From Aphanomyces cochlioides (lineage: Eukaryota > Oomycota > Saprolegniomycetes > Saprolegniales > Verrucalvaceae), in NCBI GenBank assembly GCA_019828595.1, contig JAHQRK010000001.1:4278001-4342000 (forward strand): a DNA stretch of 64,000 nucleotides, written 5' to 3'. The translations under genes were made by a program, and so were the position numbers. The notes under the pieces were generated by a model, which searched no databases, was not told the origin of the DNA, and saw only the letters and a program-made list of their open reading frames with translations. Shown piece after piece: positions 41,700 through 51,715 of the stretch (within the stretch, counting starts at the first letter, position 1; every line of letters starts with the position of its first letter).

Positions 41700-43694
41700 T
41701 CACTTGGATGCAACGGACTTGCATTTTTCCTCTTTCCCAGAGCAGCACCGCTTGCCAAAATTCGAGTGGTTGAACGATTTCCAACGATTCAAAAAGATGT
41801 CTATATCGCCATTGCAATGGCGTTGCAGACATGAAGTGATTGGAACGATGGAAGTTATGGCAAAAACTCGGGCAGCTTCTGTCATAGTCGACGCATCTGG
41901 TGGCATGATAGCTTGATACTGTAGTATTTTCGACAATTTTTCACGGTCCAACTTGATTTTTTTTAGTTGAAGTCGCCTGTCGAAGTCGAATGTCCCACCA
42001 CGTTTCGACTTGGTTTTACTCTCATTGACTTCCTTGCACACATGCAGCATGTTGATATTCGAGCTAGTATTTGACTCCATTGATATAATTGTAGTCTGCT
42101 CTGTGTTTTCCTCCGTCTGAATTTCATTTGTTTGAGATAAGGAATATCGGATTTCGAGTGTTAATTTTTCTAACAAAACCATCAATTGCGATTGTAATGT
42201 TGGTGTCAAATGATCTTGACAGAAATTGGTAATGGATTGGAGAGTTGTAGTCGGCTTATTCATTTGAATCACAGATTCGAGCAAACGAAGGATGCTCGAC
42301 GATGGAAGACATTTGCATACAACACCAACAAAATTAGACGCCAAGAACCTTAATGTTTTGCATTCAAATGCACCACCAATATTAATTGCTTGACCCATCT
42401 GCAAATCTTTACACACAATGGGTTTCCATTTTGGCACCACATGATCAATGTGTCGGTTGTTGGCCTTTGCGACATTTAAAAGAAATAATGCATCGCGCTT
42501 GTATTTCATGGCTTGACTTATAGTTCTGTGACGAGCACTCAACATCATGTCGCCCTCTTCACCACCACCCCAAACAGCAAGTAAATAAGCTGTTTTTCGA
42601 CACGAGTGAGATCCAAATGGGCCATCTCTATCCAAAATTTTTGTACAAACTGCTTTAAATCTCTCATGAAATGCCTCAGGTGATATATGACCATCATAAT
42701 TTCCAGGAAAAAGATAATTTTCGCCGCTATTATTGTGCCATCGAAAAATCCAAATCAATAAATGTCGAATAGGACACAGCAAAGACAAACTATCTTCAGC
42801 CCAAATCATGCATGTGACTGGACTCGAGTCACATTTGCCTTGTACTTTCACAGCTAGAGCTTCAATAAAACCATTTTCAGTCACAATTCCTAAGTCTGGG
42901 ATAAAATCATCAAATCTCATTCTGGCAATTTCTTCACTGCGTAGGAAAAGTTTGCAACTCAAAAGCACCATGACAAACAGCTGGAAATCATAATCATTAT
43001 TTGATGCCAACAAATGGGTGCGAATATCCATTAGTTCCCAAGGTGATAGAGGTGAGTCACCTTGAGCAACATAGTCAGAGCTTTGCTTCCAACTTCCTTT
43101 GGCAGTGTTTTCAACGAGCTCAGACAATTTGGGTGATCCATTTCGCCAAAGTCGAGGGGTTCCACGGTGAAATCGACATCCTAGATAGCTGTTCTGTTCA
43201 CATAACTGAGAGCATTCGTCACAACGGTCAATAAATCCTCCGCGTTGACCACGAGCACTGTGTATGACTGTGACAGCAGATAACATCTGATCAACATTGC
43301 GGGGGTCATTCCAACCACCCTGGCAATAAATTGGTCGTCCTAAAACATCAAGGCATTGCTTGTTGTCGCCAATACGAACGAAGATTGACCCTGTGGCCTG
43401 ACGTTTGAAATTGATGAAATCAGATATTGTATTTGGACTCATTGATGGACAAAATGGTTCTGGTGGTTGATCAAGGAGCATCAAAAGGCTGTCATAATCA
43501 CCTATTAATGAACAAAAGTACTGTAAACCACGGATGTGTTTTTTGTATGCTCGCTTTGAGTTGTCTTCCAAACATCGACTCCCTGTATGACTACGAGCAA
43601 CTGTAGCTGGAACAAATGATAAACGCTGAAAGAGCAAAGTAACACCTTCATCAGCTTTCGCCTGAATTGCCGCCTCGATGTGATAAGGGTGCAT
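41700..43694 (-). CDS. Crypton-type tyrosine recombinase
   Basis: A single uninterrupted frame of 664 residues. Residues about 40-110 are a helical core-binding region (KRAYKKHIRGLQYFCSLIG). A Cys-rich insert lies near 150-175 (DRCDECSQLCEQNSYLGC). The catalytic domain has LFLRSEEIARMRFDDF (first Arg), FGSHSCRKTAYLLAVWGG (H-x-x-R), ARHRTISQAMKYKRDALF (second His and the Tyr nucleophile). A 220-residue C-terminal extension contains a basic segment (KSKRGGTFDFDRRLQLKKIK). Family members cut and rejoin DNA through circular intermediates without making a target duplication. The frame is intact, so it may still be functional. It is clearly different in sequence from the broken recombinase at 6825-9085. 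Confidence 0.85.
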   Translation of the reverse strand: MHPYHIEAAIQAKADEGVTLLFQRLSFVPATVARSHTGSRCLEDNSKRAYKKHIRGLQYFCSLIGDYDSLLMLLDQPPEPFCPSMSPNTISDFINFKRQATGSIFVRIGDNKQCLDVLGRPIYCQGGWNDPRNVDQMLSAVTVIHSARGQRGGFIDRCDECSQLCEQNSYLGCRFHRGTPRLWRNGSPKLSELVENTAKGSWKQSSDYVAQGDSPLSPWELMDIRTHLLASNNDYDFQLFVMVLLSCKLFLRSEEIARMRFDDFIPDLGIVTENGFIEALAVKVQGKCDSSPVTCMIWAEDSLSLLCPIRHLLIWIFRWHNNSGENYLFPGNYDGHISPEAFHERFKAVCTKILDRDGPFGSHSCRKTAYLLAVWGGGEEGDMMLSARHRTISQAMKYKRDALFLLNVAKANNRHIDHVVPKWKPIVCKDLQMGQAINIGGAFECKTLRFLASNFVGVVCKCLPSSSILRLLESVIQMNKPTTTLQSITNFCQDHLTPTLQSQLMVLLEKLTLEIRYSLSQTNEIQTEENTEQTTIISMESNTSSNINMLHVCKEVNESKTKSKRGGTFDFDRRLQLKKIKLDREKLSKILQYQAIMPPDASTMTEAARVFAITSIVPITSCLQRHCNGDIDIFLNRWKSFNHSNFGKRCCSGKEEKCKSVASK

Positions 43695-43778
43695 GATGCG
43701 GCCTCGGCGTCTGCGTCGTTCCTGTCTGCATCGGTTTCAAAAGTGAAGATATCCGCATATACGAAAAAATATCCGGAT

Positions 43779-43813
43779 GGTAGTTTATGGTAGAAGGTGG
43801 TAGACTCTGGTAG
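43779..43813 (+). repeat. four GGTAG repeats at exact 10-bp spacing
   Basis: GGTAG begins at 43779, 43789, 43799 and 43809, preceded directly by ATCCGGAT (43771-43778). The array lies about 85-120 bp upstream of the recombinase start codon. Same-face spacing on the helix fits a cooperative protein-binding site. Confidence 0.65.
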
Positions 43814-44070
43814 AAAATCCAGTAAAGTCCGTTTATCCAAATATATCATCAAAAGTCGCCCGAATACATAATAATATCATTAGGTCATATGTATATTTAC
43901 TATTTTGTATGCCAATTTTATCTTTTATGAATAATACTTTAATATAAATATGTTAAAATTTGATAAATTCTTCAAACTGTTTCATACTAAAACCAAGTTA
44001 ACAAGAATTGTACCCCCAAAAATATGCAATATGACAATTATTTCGGACCAGAGTAGTATCATTTTGATTA

Positions 44071-46271
44071 CCGTAAATGATTTGTTAAGTGGGAAATGGT
44101 GAGACACACCAGTCGTTGAAAAAACAGAAAACCTCTTTAGATTTATAATTTCGTTGGCTACAAACTATTATTAAATATAGTTTATTAGTTGTTGCAATGA
44201 TATGGTCGTCTTTCATTATCCAAACAATAAAATTGATACATGCACAATAGAAGGATATAGTTTTCAAGAGTGAAAACCGCTAAATTATCAGTTGAAATGA
44301 ATTTAGTCAATCTGCTGAACACTTTTAGGTGAGCAGGATATTTGTTTTTGACCTGCCGTGAGCATCCGGATACCATGTCCGGTTACCACCCTCGATGTGA
44401 TTGCACTACTGTACGGATTTCGGTCAACATGGATGCCCCATCAAATGGCCCGCGCTCCCAGTAGCCATAGGACCGCCCTCTGGGCCTCGCCTATCGGTAT
44501 TGCTGGGCCGGATACCGGTGTGTGTATCTTGGCCTCGGTATTTCGATGAGTCACTGAACTCACGGCAATCACATTGAGGGTGGTTTTATCTTTGACGAAT
44601 GGAATGTGTAAGAATCATGCATTATGAATTGATCTAATCATCCTCAACATATAGGTCCTCGTTCAGCTCAAGCACCTCGATGGCATTGAAGCCAGCCAGC
44701 GTTTCAAGAACTTGCGAACCGACTTCGTCATTGACTTCGCTGGTTGCAGTCTCAGGTCCATCTTGAGGTAATGATGCTTTTCCGATCTTGCATTTGACAA
44801 ATCTATTGATAATCGTAGATCTCGAGACAGAATCCCAAGCCGCATTCACCCAATCCACGAGGTCGAATCGGTCTGGTGGAGAGAGCTTGAATGCTCCCCC
44901 TTTGTGCTTCATCATTTCGCTACGTAAGTATTCGACCCATCGACACCTCATTTGAGTCTTCATAGGCTTCACCCAAGAAACGTCCGCAGGCTGGCAAATC
45001 CAAGTGAACCTTGGTGGAATTTTTTCGAGGATGACATTCAATTCCTTCGCCAAGGTACATACCTCTGAAGTAAAATGAGCACTGAAATCATCCCAAAGGA
45101 GAAGCACAGGTTTGCATGGCTTGCCACGGCGATTTCCGAAATGGTAAGAAAGGAACTGCATGGAGATATGACTATTCCACCATGCTGTAGGATTGCCAAA
45201 AATTCTTGATGGATGTCGCTCGTGGAGCTCTTGGATCTCGTTCCACACCCGGCATCCAAACCCATTCCGCTTCTGCAGATTTTCTTGGACAACAGTCTTG
45301 ACAGTCGATGAAGCCGACTTTAGCACCAAAAAAAGTGGGTATTTCACGCCATTTGAATCGGCTAACAGCATCGCAGTTAGACGCTCTTTGTCATGGCCAC
45401 ACCCTTTGATCCACACTGTTTTTGTCCTTGTCTTGTCAATCGTCTTTTTGGGTATGTACTCGTAATTGATACCCGTTTGATCTGCATTGTAGGTACAGTC
45501 GATGTCATTGGTTTCGACGATCTCGCGGATGCGGCAGAGAAGGCAGCAAGTGTGGCCTCGCCTTGGTCCATGTCGGCTTGCCCTGAGCGGCTGATTGATC
45601 GCATTGAGAAACGCCAGCGATTCAAAAAACCTTTGATCCAAGATGGGCTCGCTTTGAACTGAGTTTCACTGAGTCCGATATCACGTGCAATTTCAAGAGC
45701 GCGGGTTTGAAGAAGCTCATTGCTGACAGGTATGCCTTCGTCTCGAAGCTCATTCACCCATTTTGATAGGCTTTCTTCATCTGATGTCGTCAGCGTGGTG
45801 GACGTGCCTTTGGCTCTCAGCGATTTCTTGCCTTGAAGGGAAGGTTGACTTGCTGCAGCCTCCAGCTTTGCTCGGTTTTGTTCCCAGCGGTAGATTCTCT
45901 TCCAAGCCGTTATTCGAGGCTCGCCAACAAGTCCAGGATAGTAGGTGTCCAAGGCGTAGTTGTATGAATGCTCTGCAGCAGCGTTAATAATGCATAACTT
46001 TTTTAGGACTGTGCTTGTGGTTATCTTGAATAAAGGCGCTTTTCGTTGGGTATTCTTAATAGAAGGCCGTCCCGTGGCCTTCCTGTGCGCAGTGGCATGT
46101 GCCATGTCAAAGTAAAATCGCGCGCAAATTACATTCAAACTTTCCCTCTGCGCTTGTAATATATTATTTCTAGCAAGTTTTGTTGAATCAAAAGGTACCT
46201 TCATATTCTTATTCACCATTTAATTATATTTCGGGGGGTTTTGAACTTCCCACTTAACAAATCATCTACGG
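44071..46271 (-). mobile_element. pogo/Tc5-like element, TA target duplication
   Basis: Inverted repeats beginning CCGTAAATGATTTGTTAAGT (the 25-bp ends differ at one position) with TA at 44069-44070 and 46272-46273. Length 2201 bp. It is related in protein, and in the CCGTAA start of its ends, to the element at 273-2226. Confidence 0.9.
44634..46219 (-). pseudogene. pogo/Tc5-like transposase with one frameshift
   Basis: Frame 46219-45377 gives the N-terminal part, including a CENP-B-like domain (GTSTTLTTSDEESLSKWVNE, FKASPSWIKGFLNRWRFSMR). From about 45540 the correct frame is that of 45641-44634, with CTYNADQTGINYEYIP, LLWDDFSAHF and WICQPADVSWVKPMK as the three Asp blocks. The two frames overlap, so a single small indel near 45540 explains the break. 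The C-terminal acidic tail matches that of the paralogue at 491-1963. Confidence 0.86.
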
Positions 46272-46304
46272 TATGTACAAGGATGAGGTATTTAGTGCAA
46301 CTTG

Positions 46305-46602
46305 TTTTGAACCTGATAAGCGTCAAAGACCTGGCCCATTCGAGTAGACAACTCTGCCGCTAGCGTCAAATATGCTTCTTTCTTAGCTTGTGTACTCTTA
46401 ACATTGTCAAATCGGTCAGAGAGCGCCTTGTAACGCAGCTCGAATAAACATTGTATAGATTCGTCGCTCCATCTAACCGAGCCTTCGTCTGCTGGCCTTT
46501 TTTCGGTCGCCCGACACGAGCCTTCTTGTTACCAGACGAATCCTCCGAAACGCTGCTACTTACGAAAAACTCCAACGACGGAGAAGATGGACGCTTCGAC
46601 AT
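46305..46602 (-). pseudogene. Myb/SANT-like fragment with AT-hook
   Basis: The frame starting at 46602 has a Ser-rich head, then NKKARVGRPKKGQQ, an AT-hook-like segment. After a frame change near 46460 the sequence continues as LFELRYKALSDRFDNVKSTQ and KKEAYLTLAAELSTRMGQVF, resembling the Myb-like proteins of Harbinger/hAT-type elements in this window. It sits just outside the pogo-like element. Confidence 0.5.
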
Positions 46603-48270
46603 CTCAAACGGGATCTACAAGTGAGCCATGTGAGCGAGTATGCGACTGGATGCGATGTACTGATGCCTTGGTTGTCAATCGTGTTTTATAAACAGAGGCT
46701 CCGCACCTCTGTTTCTTGGCATGGAGAAAAACACGATCTCATCCGTATTCCGGATACAACTAGCCAATCATGACCGACTCAATCGTGTATTTTTCTGATC
46801 ATGTTTGATCATGTGTGCTTCCCGACCAGCCTCTAAGTGAAGTACTAGTAGATCTATCGCTTCTATCTTCGGAAAGACAATTTTAACTGTGGTTGAATCA
46901 AAAATGAAATTAGAAATTGTTTCCATGGTCCTTTTCATTACAATTTCTGCGTCAATCGTAGGACATAAAACAAGAGTAGTGTGTAAGCAGGCATTGAACT
47001 GAGGCTTGTCAAAAGACTCTATTGAGGCTAAGAACTTCATAATATCGCCCTCTTTCCCAAGCATACAGTTTTGAGAACAGCATGACGTTGTTGAGAGAGC
47101 AGCCGCAGTGCGCAGTCCATTCTTACAAGTCAAGGGTGTTTTTTACAGAAAGTGTTTTTTTTTCGTTTTTCTCCAAAGTATAGAGACGACAAAATAAAGA
47201 ATCCATTGTCTTTGAACTTGATTTTCTCAAAAAGTGAGAATGGTAGACACTTTTTGTATTCCGGGTCCTCATATATTCTTTTGAAAAATTATATTTCATG
47301 TCTATCCGGAGTATTATTATATAGTGGAAACTCAAATATTCAGGTTAAAGAATTTAATCCCCTGTGGACACTTCTGACTCCACCCACTGTAGCTTGGGAC
47401 ACTTGCTTTGTCACGCTGTTTGCTCAATCAGAAGATCAGAAGATCAGACAACGAGTAGACCAGATGGCCAAGCTCGAAAAAAACTACCCTTAGATCATTT
47501 CCAGCGTCGTGCCAATCAATGGAACGACAGGCGCCACGTCAATGGGTTTTGACGCCTTCTGGCCGCCCAGTGTGCAAGTATGGGGCCCCGAACAAGTTCA
47601 TGGAGTTCCATGCACTTGGTAAGGTTAATCTCAAAGATAATACGTTTAATTTTATAGATATTGTTGAAATCAGCTGAGATATGGGTGTCAAGAACGAATT
47701 GAGGAAGAATGACACTCGTTTCTAGGTCGAGATATTTGATGGGGATGTCCTTTGCCGCCAATATTGATTCCAGCACCAGCATTCATATCAATTCCAGCAC
47801 CACGGCGCTAGTCGCAGCGTCAATACTGGTGTTAATGCTGGAGTTGGTACTGGCATAGGCACATGTCTTCACAACAGGCATGTATCCATAATGAAACAAT
47901 CAAGTCATTTCTGCTGGTGAAATTGCACCCATGCTGACCCCCCATGTTTCCAAATTGTGTGAAAGACGATATCCATGTGGGGTTTCCTCTCGTGTTACAC
48001 TCATGTGTTGTCTCCTCGTTCTTTGCCTGCTTAACGCCATCTGCAGCCCCACTACAACATCAAAGTCGAGTTCGTCTCAACCCTGCATCTCCCGCATGGA
48101 ATTGGAAATTGCAACTTGAAAGCCGCGAGCAGCGTTCCGACGTGTATGCCGAGTCAAGTTACACAATGTTCACTCGGTAGCGTTCTTGGAAATTTCCATG
48201 CACCCTTGTCGCTGGTGGCGGCATAAGAGCGGTTTTCCTCGCTTTTGATCATTTTCAAATTTCCAATCGA
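46603..48270. other. gene-poor region with repeat fragments
   Basis: Minus-strand frame 47133-46768 and frame 47782-47516 are open for 90-120 codons but match nothing I recognise. 47385-47560 is the inverted partner of the repeat at 31150-31300. 47760-47860 contains several ATTCCAGCACCA-like repeats. No confident gene. Confidence 0.4.
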
Positions 48271-48279
48271 GTGTCAACG

Positions 48280-48510
48280 ATGCGTGTCTTGGCCCCCCTC
48301 GCGCTTGCAGCGTCTGCTGTTGTGGCTTTGAACCTACGTGGCCATGACTCACCGCTTGTATTCGCGAATCAAGTCGCCCCAATGGACTCTCCCGACGATC
48401 TCCGAATCCTTATTAACGAATTCGAAGGTGCTTATCCGTTGCTGGTACAGATAACGCCGGAATTGATCGACACAGTAGTACTCACCGTATATATGGAAAT
48501 TTGTATGTGA
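48280..48510 (+). CDS. secreted-protein N-terminus, probably truncated
   Basis: From the Met at 48280 the protein begins MRVLAPLALAASAVVALNLR, a textbook signal peptide with a likely cut after Ala or Asn-Leu. About 55 further residues (DSPLVFANQVAPMDSPDDLR and onward) follow and end at a TGA. An intron beginning at the GTGAGT around 48507 is possible, but no continuation was identified. The next 2 kb belongs to a transposon copy, so the gene may have been cut off. Confidence 0.5.
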   Translation: MRVLAPLALAASAVVALNLRGHDSPLVFANQVAPMDSPDDLRILINEFEGAYPLLVQITPELIDTVVLTVYMEICM

Positions 48511-48987
48511 GTCAATTTTGTATTTTAATAAATTTCATTACGGTGCCAGCCTCCAAAATGCAAAACGTGGTTTGATTGGCCTAAAAATAGACAATATTTG
48601 ACGAATACATTTTGAGTGGGAAGAACGCAATTCTGCACATGGGATATTGATTTTGGTAGGTAATAGTAGTATGAATGACAACGATGAGCAAAATTATCGA
48701 ATACAGGAGTTTTTCTAATCGATAATACAAAGTCTAGTTTACTTTTTTAGTATACTATAGTACTGTCTTCAAGCTACTTGTTCGCTGAAAACCTTCGGGG
48801 GCGTGGTCAAATTGCTCGATATTTGCTGACTTCCACCAGTCTTGGCACGCGAGGAACATCATTATGGGTCTCTGTCCTTTAACGCTGGTCAAGTCCAACA
48901 GCACCTAAGTCGAGTTAAGGTGAGAATTATCTCATCCGATCATAGCCAGGCTTTAGCAAAGAAACTCAGACAGTATTTTAGTATTAG

Positions 48988-50488
48988 CTACAACTCGTAC
49001 ACTTTGGGCACAGCTTTGGAAAATGACGATTTGATAACGTCATGTGAGAGGGAGTTCCAAGCAGTGATCGTCCTTTTGATCATCATCATGCGTTTCTCGG
49101 CAGCACTCACGACAGGTTTTTCTTTCAGCCACAGTGATCTGAGTTTTGATTTAAGGGGACCCATAACCCCAGCATCGAGGGGCTGGCACACACTGGTAGA
49201 GTTAGGAGGCAGTGGCTCGAGACTTGCACAGAGATCTAGACATATAGCCTCAATTGAGGAATGACTCACATGACAACTCAGGTTGTCTGCCAATATGACC
49301 GAGGGATTCTCAGCAACCAACTCATACTTCAAAAGCTCTTGGAGGTAGATGTGCCAAACTCGGTCGTCCATCCAAGCCTCTTGTTGGACGACATAGACAT
49401 GGCCTTGAGGATAGGTAGGAATCTCGTCAGACTCCACCTTGCCACCAGGCTTACCATGGACAATGAACAAAATCGGCAGCTTCTTTCCTATAAAGATAAC
49501 GTCAATCAGTGAAGCATTCAGTCAAATACCATCAGCTCGGATTGTCAATACAGCCGTGAGTCTATCTGAGTGCTTTTCTGACTTGTCAACTTTGGATGAA
49601 CCACCAACTTCAGCCCAGGTACGACGAGGAGGCATATCATAATAGACACCAGTTTTGTCGACATTCAAAATCTCAGAGAGGTTGTACCCATCGTACTTAT
49701 CCCAGAACTGCTTGGAAAAGTCAGCCTGAGTTTCTTTCAACTCTTCTTGTTTCAACCTTGAAAGGCATGCCACACGCTGAGAAAATCCATGGCGGTGGGC
49801 AAAGCGCTGGCATAGATGCATCAGTGAGTTATAGCCGCGCACGTCATTCTTCTTGTTGGCAAGGTAGGCATCAAGCCAAAACGGATGATGAGTCTTCATC
49901 CACGTCAACGTGTTCTTCTCGACGGACATCCTTCATAAAAGTCACAAGCTCTTGACCAAAGGGAATTGCTTCATGACGCCCTTGACCGTCAAGAGACATC
50001 CTCTTACCAGAGCCTTGATGACTCATATAGAGTTGCCTTTTCTTGAGCCAACCAAGGAACGTAGTGCGTGGCACATTCTCGTCGAGACAAAATTTCTTGA
50101 CATTTGGAACGCCGAGCATGTCATACAGCTCAATGAGGCGGATTCGATCGCGTATGAAGTAATGTCGGCGGGGATGACTTGGCAGGATAGTCTTCCTCTT
50201 GACTGATACGTTGTCATATATGACGAGATCATAGACAGTTTCCTCAGAAATGTACTGGTCAGCGCATGTCTGAGAACAGCAAGCTGCATCGTACGGCGGT
50301 TCGAAGTTGACCGAAGAAAAGTACTCATTCGAGCAAATGTGGTGTGCATCACCATGACACATCAAGCATCGTCGGCTTGTGCATGGAGATGGCCAGTCAG
50401 GAAAGAGGCACAACATGGCTTTGATTGAATTTGAATTTTGAGTGCGCGGGAATTTCCACCCAATCAAACTTGAGTTTATCCTGTCCAA
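48988..50488 (-). pseudogene. pogo/Jerky-like transposase with Cys-rich N-terminus
   Basis: The N-terminal frame (50488-49871) has a cysteine cluster, RRCLMCHGDAHHIC and AACCSQTCADQYI, resembling a treble-clef zinc finger. Then comes an HTH-like stretch (GVPNVKKFCLDENVPRTTFL). An extra base near 49925 shifts the frame; afterwards LTWMKTHHPFWLDAYLANKK, RFAHRHGFSQR and LNVDKTGVYYDMPPR follow. A 41-bp intron (49517-49476) leads to KKLPILFIVHGKPGG, VILADNLSCHV and TSVCQPLDAGVMGPLK. All three catalytic Asp are present. TIRs were not found. The zinc cluster is absent from the sister elements at 10971 and 12895. Confidence 0.8.
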
Positions 50489-51030
50489 TCGGAATGTATT
50501 GCCCAGATTTTACATTGTTTTCATTGGATTTCATTACTGAATTTTGATTGGTTGAAATATGAATGAAATTCTAAAATGGGCGGAGTTTAGGAATTATATT
50601 ATTTTTAGGAATTATATTATTTTTGGATGTACAACTATGTCGATCAATTCCGGCGTTATCTGTATTCCCCTTTTGCTTGCACAACCAATGGCCAAACGCG
50701 CTGGGAAGGAAATCGGGGCTGCTTAAGGCCGTAGTAAGGACAAGAAGAATGCGAAGAATGAGGTGAAACAACTCACAGGAGGTGCTAGTAGTAGTAAGAA
50801 GAAGTAGTCTCATCTAGACGTAAGGCAGAAGTAATAAATGTGTTTCAAACTTCATCTCGTCTGCGATGCCACAGCTCCATGCGGCTCGCATCTGCAGGGC
50901 CAGATATCCTTCGAGCTTGCTACGTTTGTACAAAGGTTGCTTCTTCCAGAAAAATTAAACTTTGACAAAGGAGTACTTGACATAGCGAATGGCCACCTCG
51001 TGGATCAAAACATTATCAAGGCTGAAACTA
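50489..51030. other. no recognisable gene
   Basis: Contains a direct tandem repeat of an 18-bp AT-rich unit near 50589-50625 (AGGAATTATATTATTTTT twice). Otherwise featureless. Confidence 0.4.
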
Positions 51031-51031
51031 G

Positions 51032-51085
51032 AGGCACATCGTGATTGCCTGCCAGATTGGCGTCGTCGTCATTGACGTGTGGCGG
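51032..51085 (+). pseudogene. fragment of a BT1/FBT transporter gene
   Basis: The bases around 51038-51085 match 33118-33165 of the transporter gene with a few substitutions; both encode VIACQ.GVVVIDVW. The match stops on both sides, so this is a small relic of another family member. Confidence 0.6.
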
Positions 51086-51147
51086 ACATTTGGTGTTCCT
51101 TGCCCAGATAAGCCGCCACCGGGAGTGGAGAACTCTCACGGCATTTA

Positions 51148-51172
51148 AGCTCATGTCATGAATGAATGAATG
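51148..51172. repeat. AATG tetranucleotide repeat
   Basis: Four to five tandem copies of GAAT/AATG after GTCATGAATG. Confidence 0.8.
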
Positions 51173-51439
51173 AATGAATTTACGGTTACGCGTAGCTCTA
51201 TCCGGCAGGGCAGGAGAGTCCTGCACAAAAAGCCTAGGACGAGTTCGCATCCGTGGAACGTGTTCGTTGTCTTGGCGGCGGATGAGCCGAAACGGATCGA
51301 GCGTGGGAGCGTGACCAGGAGGCGCAGCAGCCGGAAAGGCGTGGAACTCGTTCACCTTGGACTTGCGGCAGGTAGAAACCTTTCGCGTGAGGTGCGTGTC
51401 ATGTGCCTTGTAATATCATGTATCCGGGCGAAAAGTTTA

Positions 51440-51712
51440 GGGCCCGTCTGGCAACCGAAAATATTACAATAAATAGGCCCAAAATGCCATTTTGAGGCCA
51501 AATTCAATAATTTAGGTCAAAATATGAACTTGTTCATCTCAAAGAGTTTTGTACCAAATCCAATATTTTTGATACTCACTGGAGGCTCCCAAAATGCCAT
51601 TTTACGAAATACAATGTAGAGGTTTTACGTCCATTTTGAATATGCCATAAATCGTTGATCCCAATTTAGCTGAAAATGGCATATTGATTTTGAAATTTTG
51701 CCAGACGCACCC
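51440..51712. mobile_element. Harbinger-type MITE, uninterrupted copy
   Basis: A 273-bp element with ends GGGCCCGTCTGGCAA and, inverted, GGGTGCGTCTGGCAA, flanked by TTA (51437-51439, 51713-51715). Internally it repeats CAAAATGCCATTTTG-like palindromic words. It is the uninterrupted relative of the shell at 242-3427 and lies in the opposite orientation. Confidence 0.9.
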
Positions 51713-51715
51713 TTA

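Larger units (their letters stand above)
41100..44056. mobile_element. Stowaway/mariner-like TIR element containing a tyrosine recombinase
   Basis: The ends are perfect 25-bp inverted repeats starting CTACTCTGGTCCGAAATAAT, flanked by TA (41098-41099, 44057-44058). The sequence resembles the CTCCCTCCGTYCCATAATA-type ends of plant mariner/Stowaway elements. No mariner transposase is inside. Instead most of the 2957 bp is a minus-strand tyrosine-recombinase gene, so either a Crypton inserted into a mariner-type MITE or the TIR element carries it as cargo. Confidence 0.85.

Noticed and set aside
51128..51172. Repeat array that might be CRISPR-like
   Set aside because: It is only a short AATG microsatellite; no spaced direct repeats of CRISPR type occur anywhere in the window.
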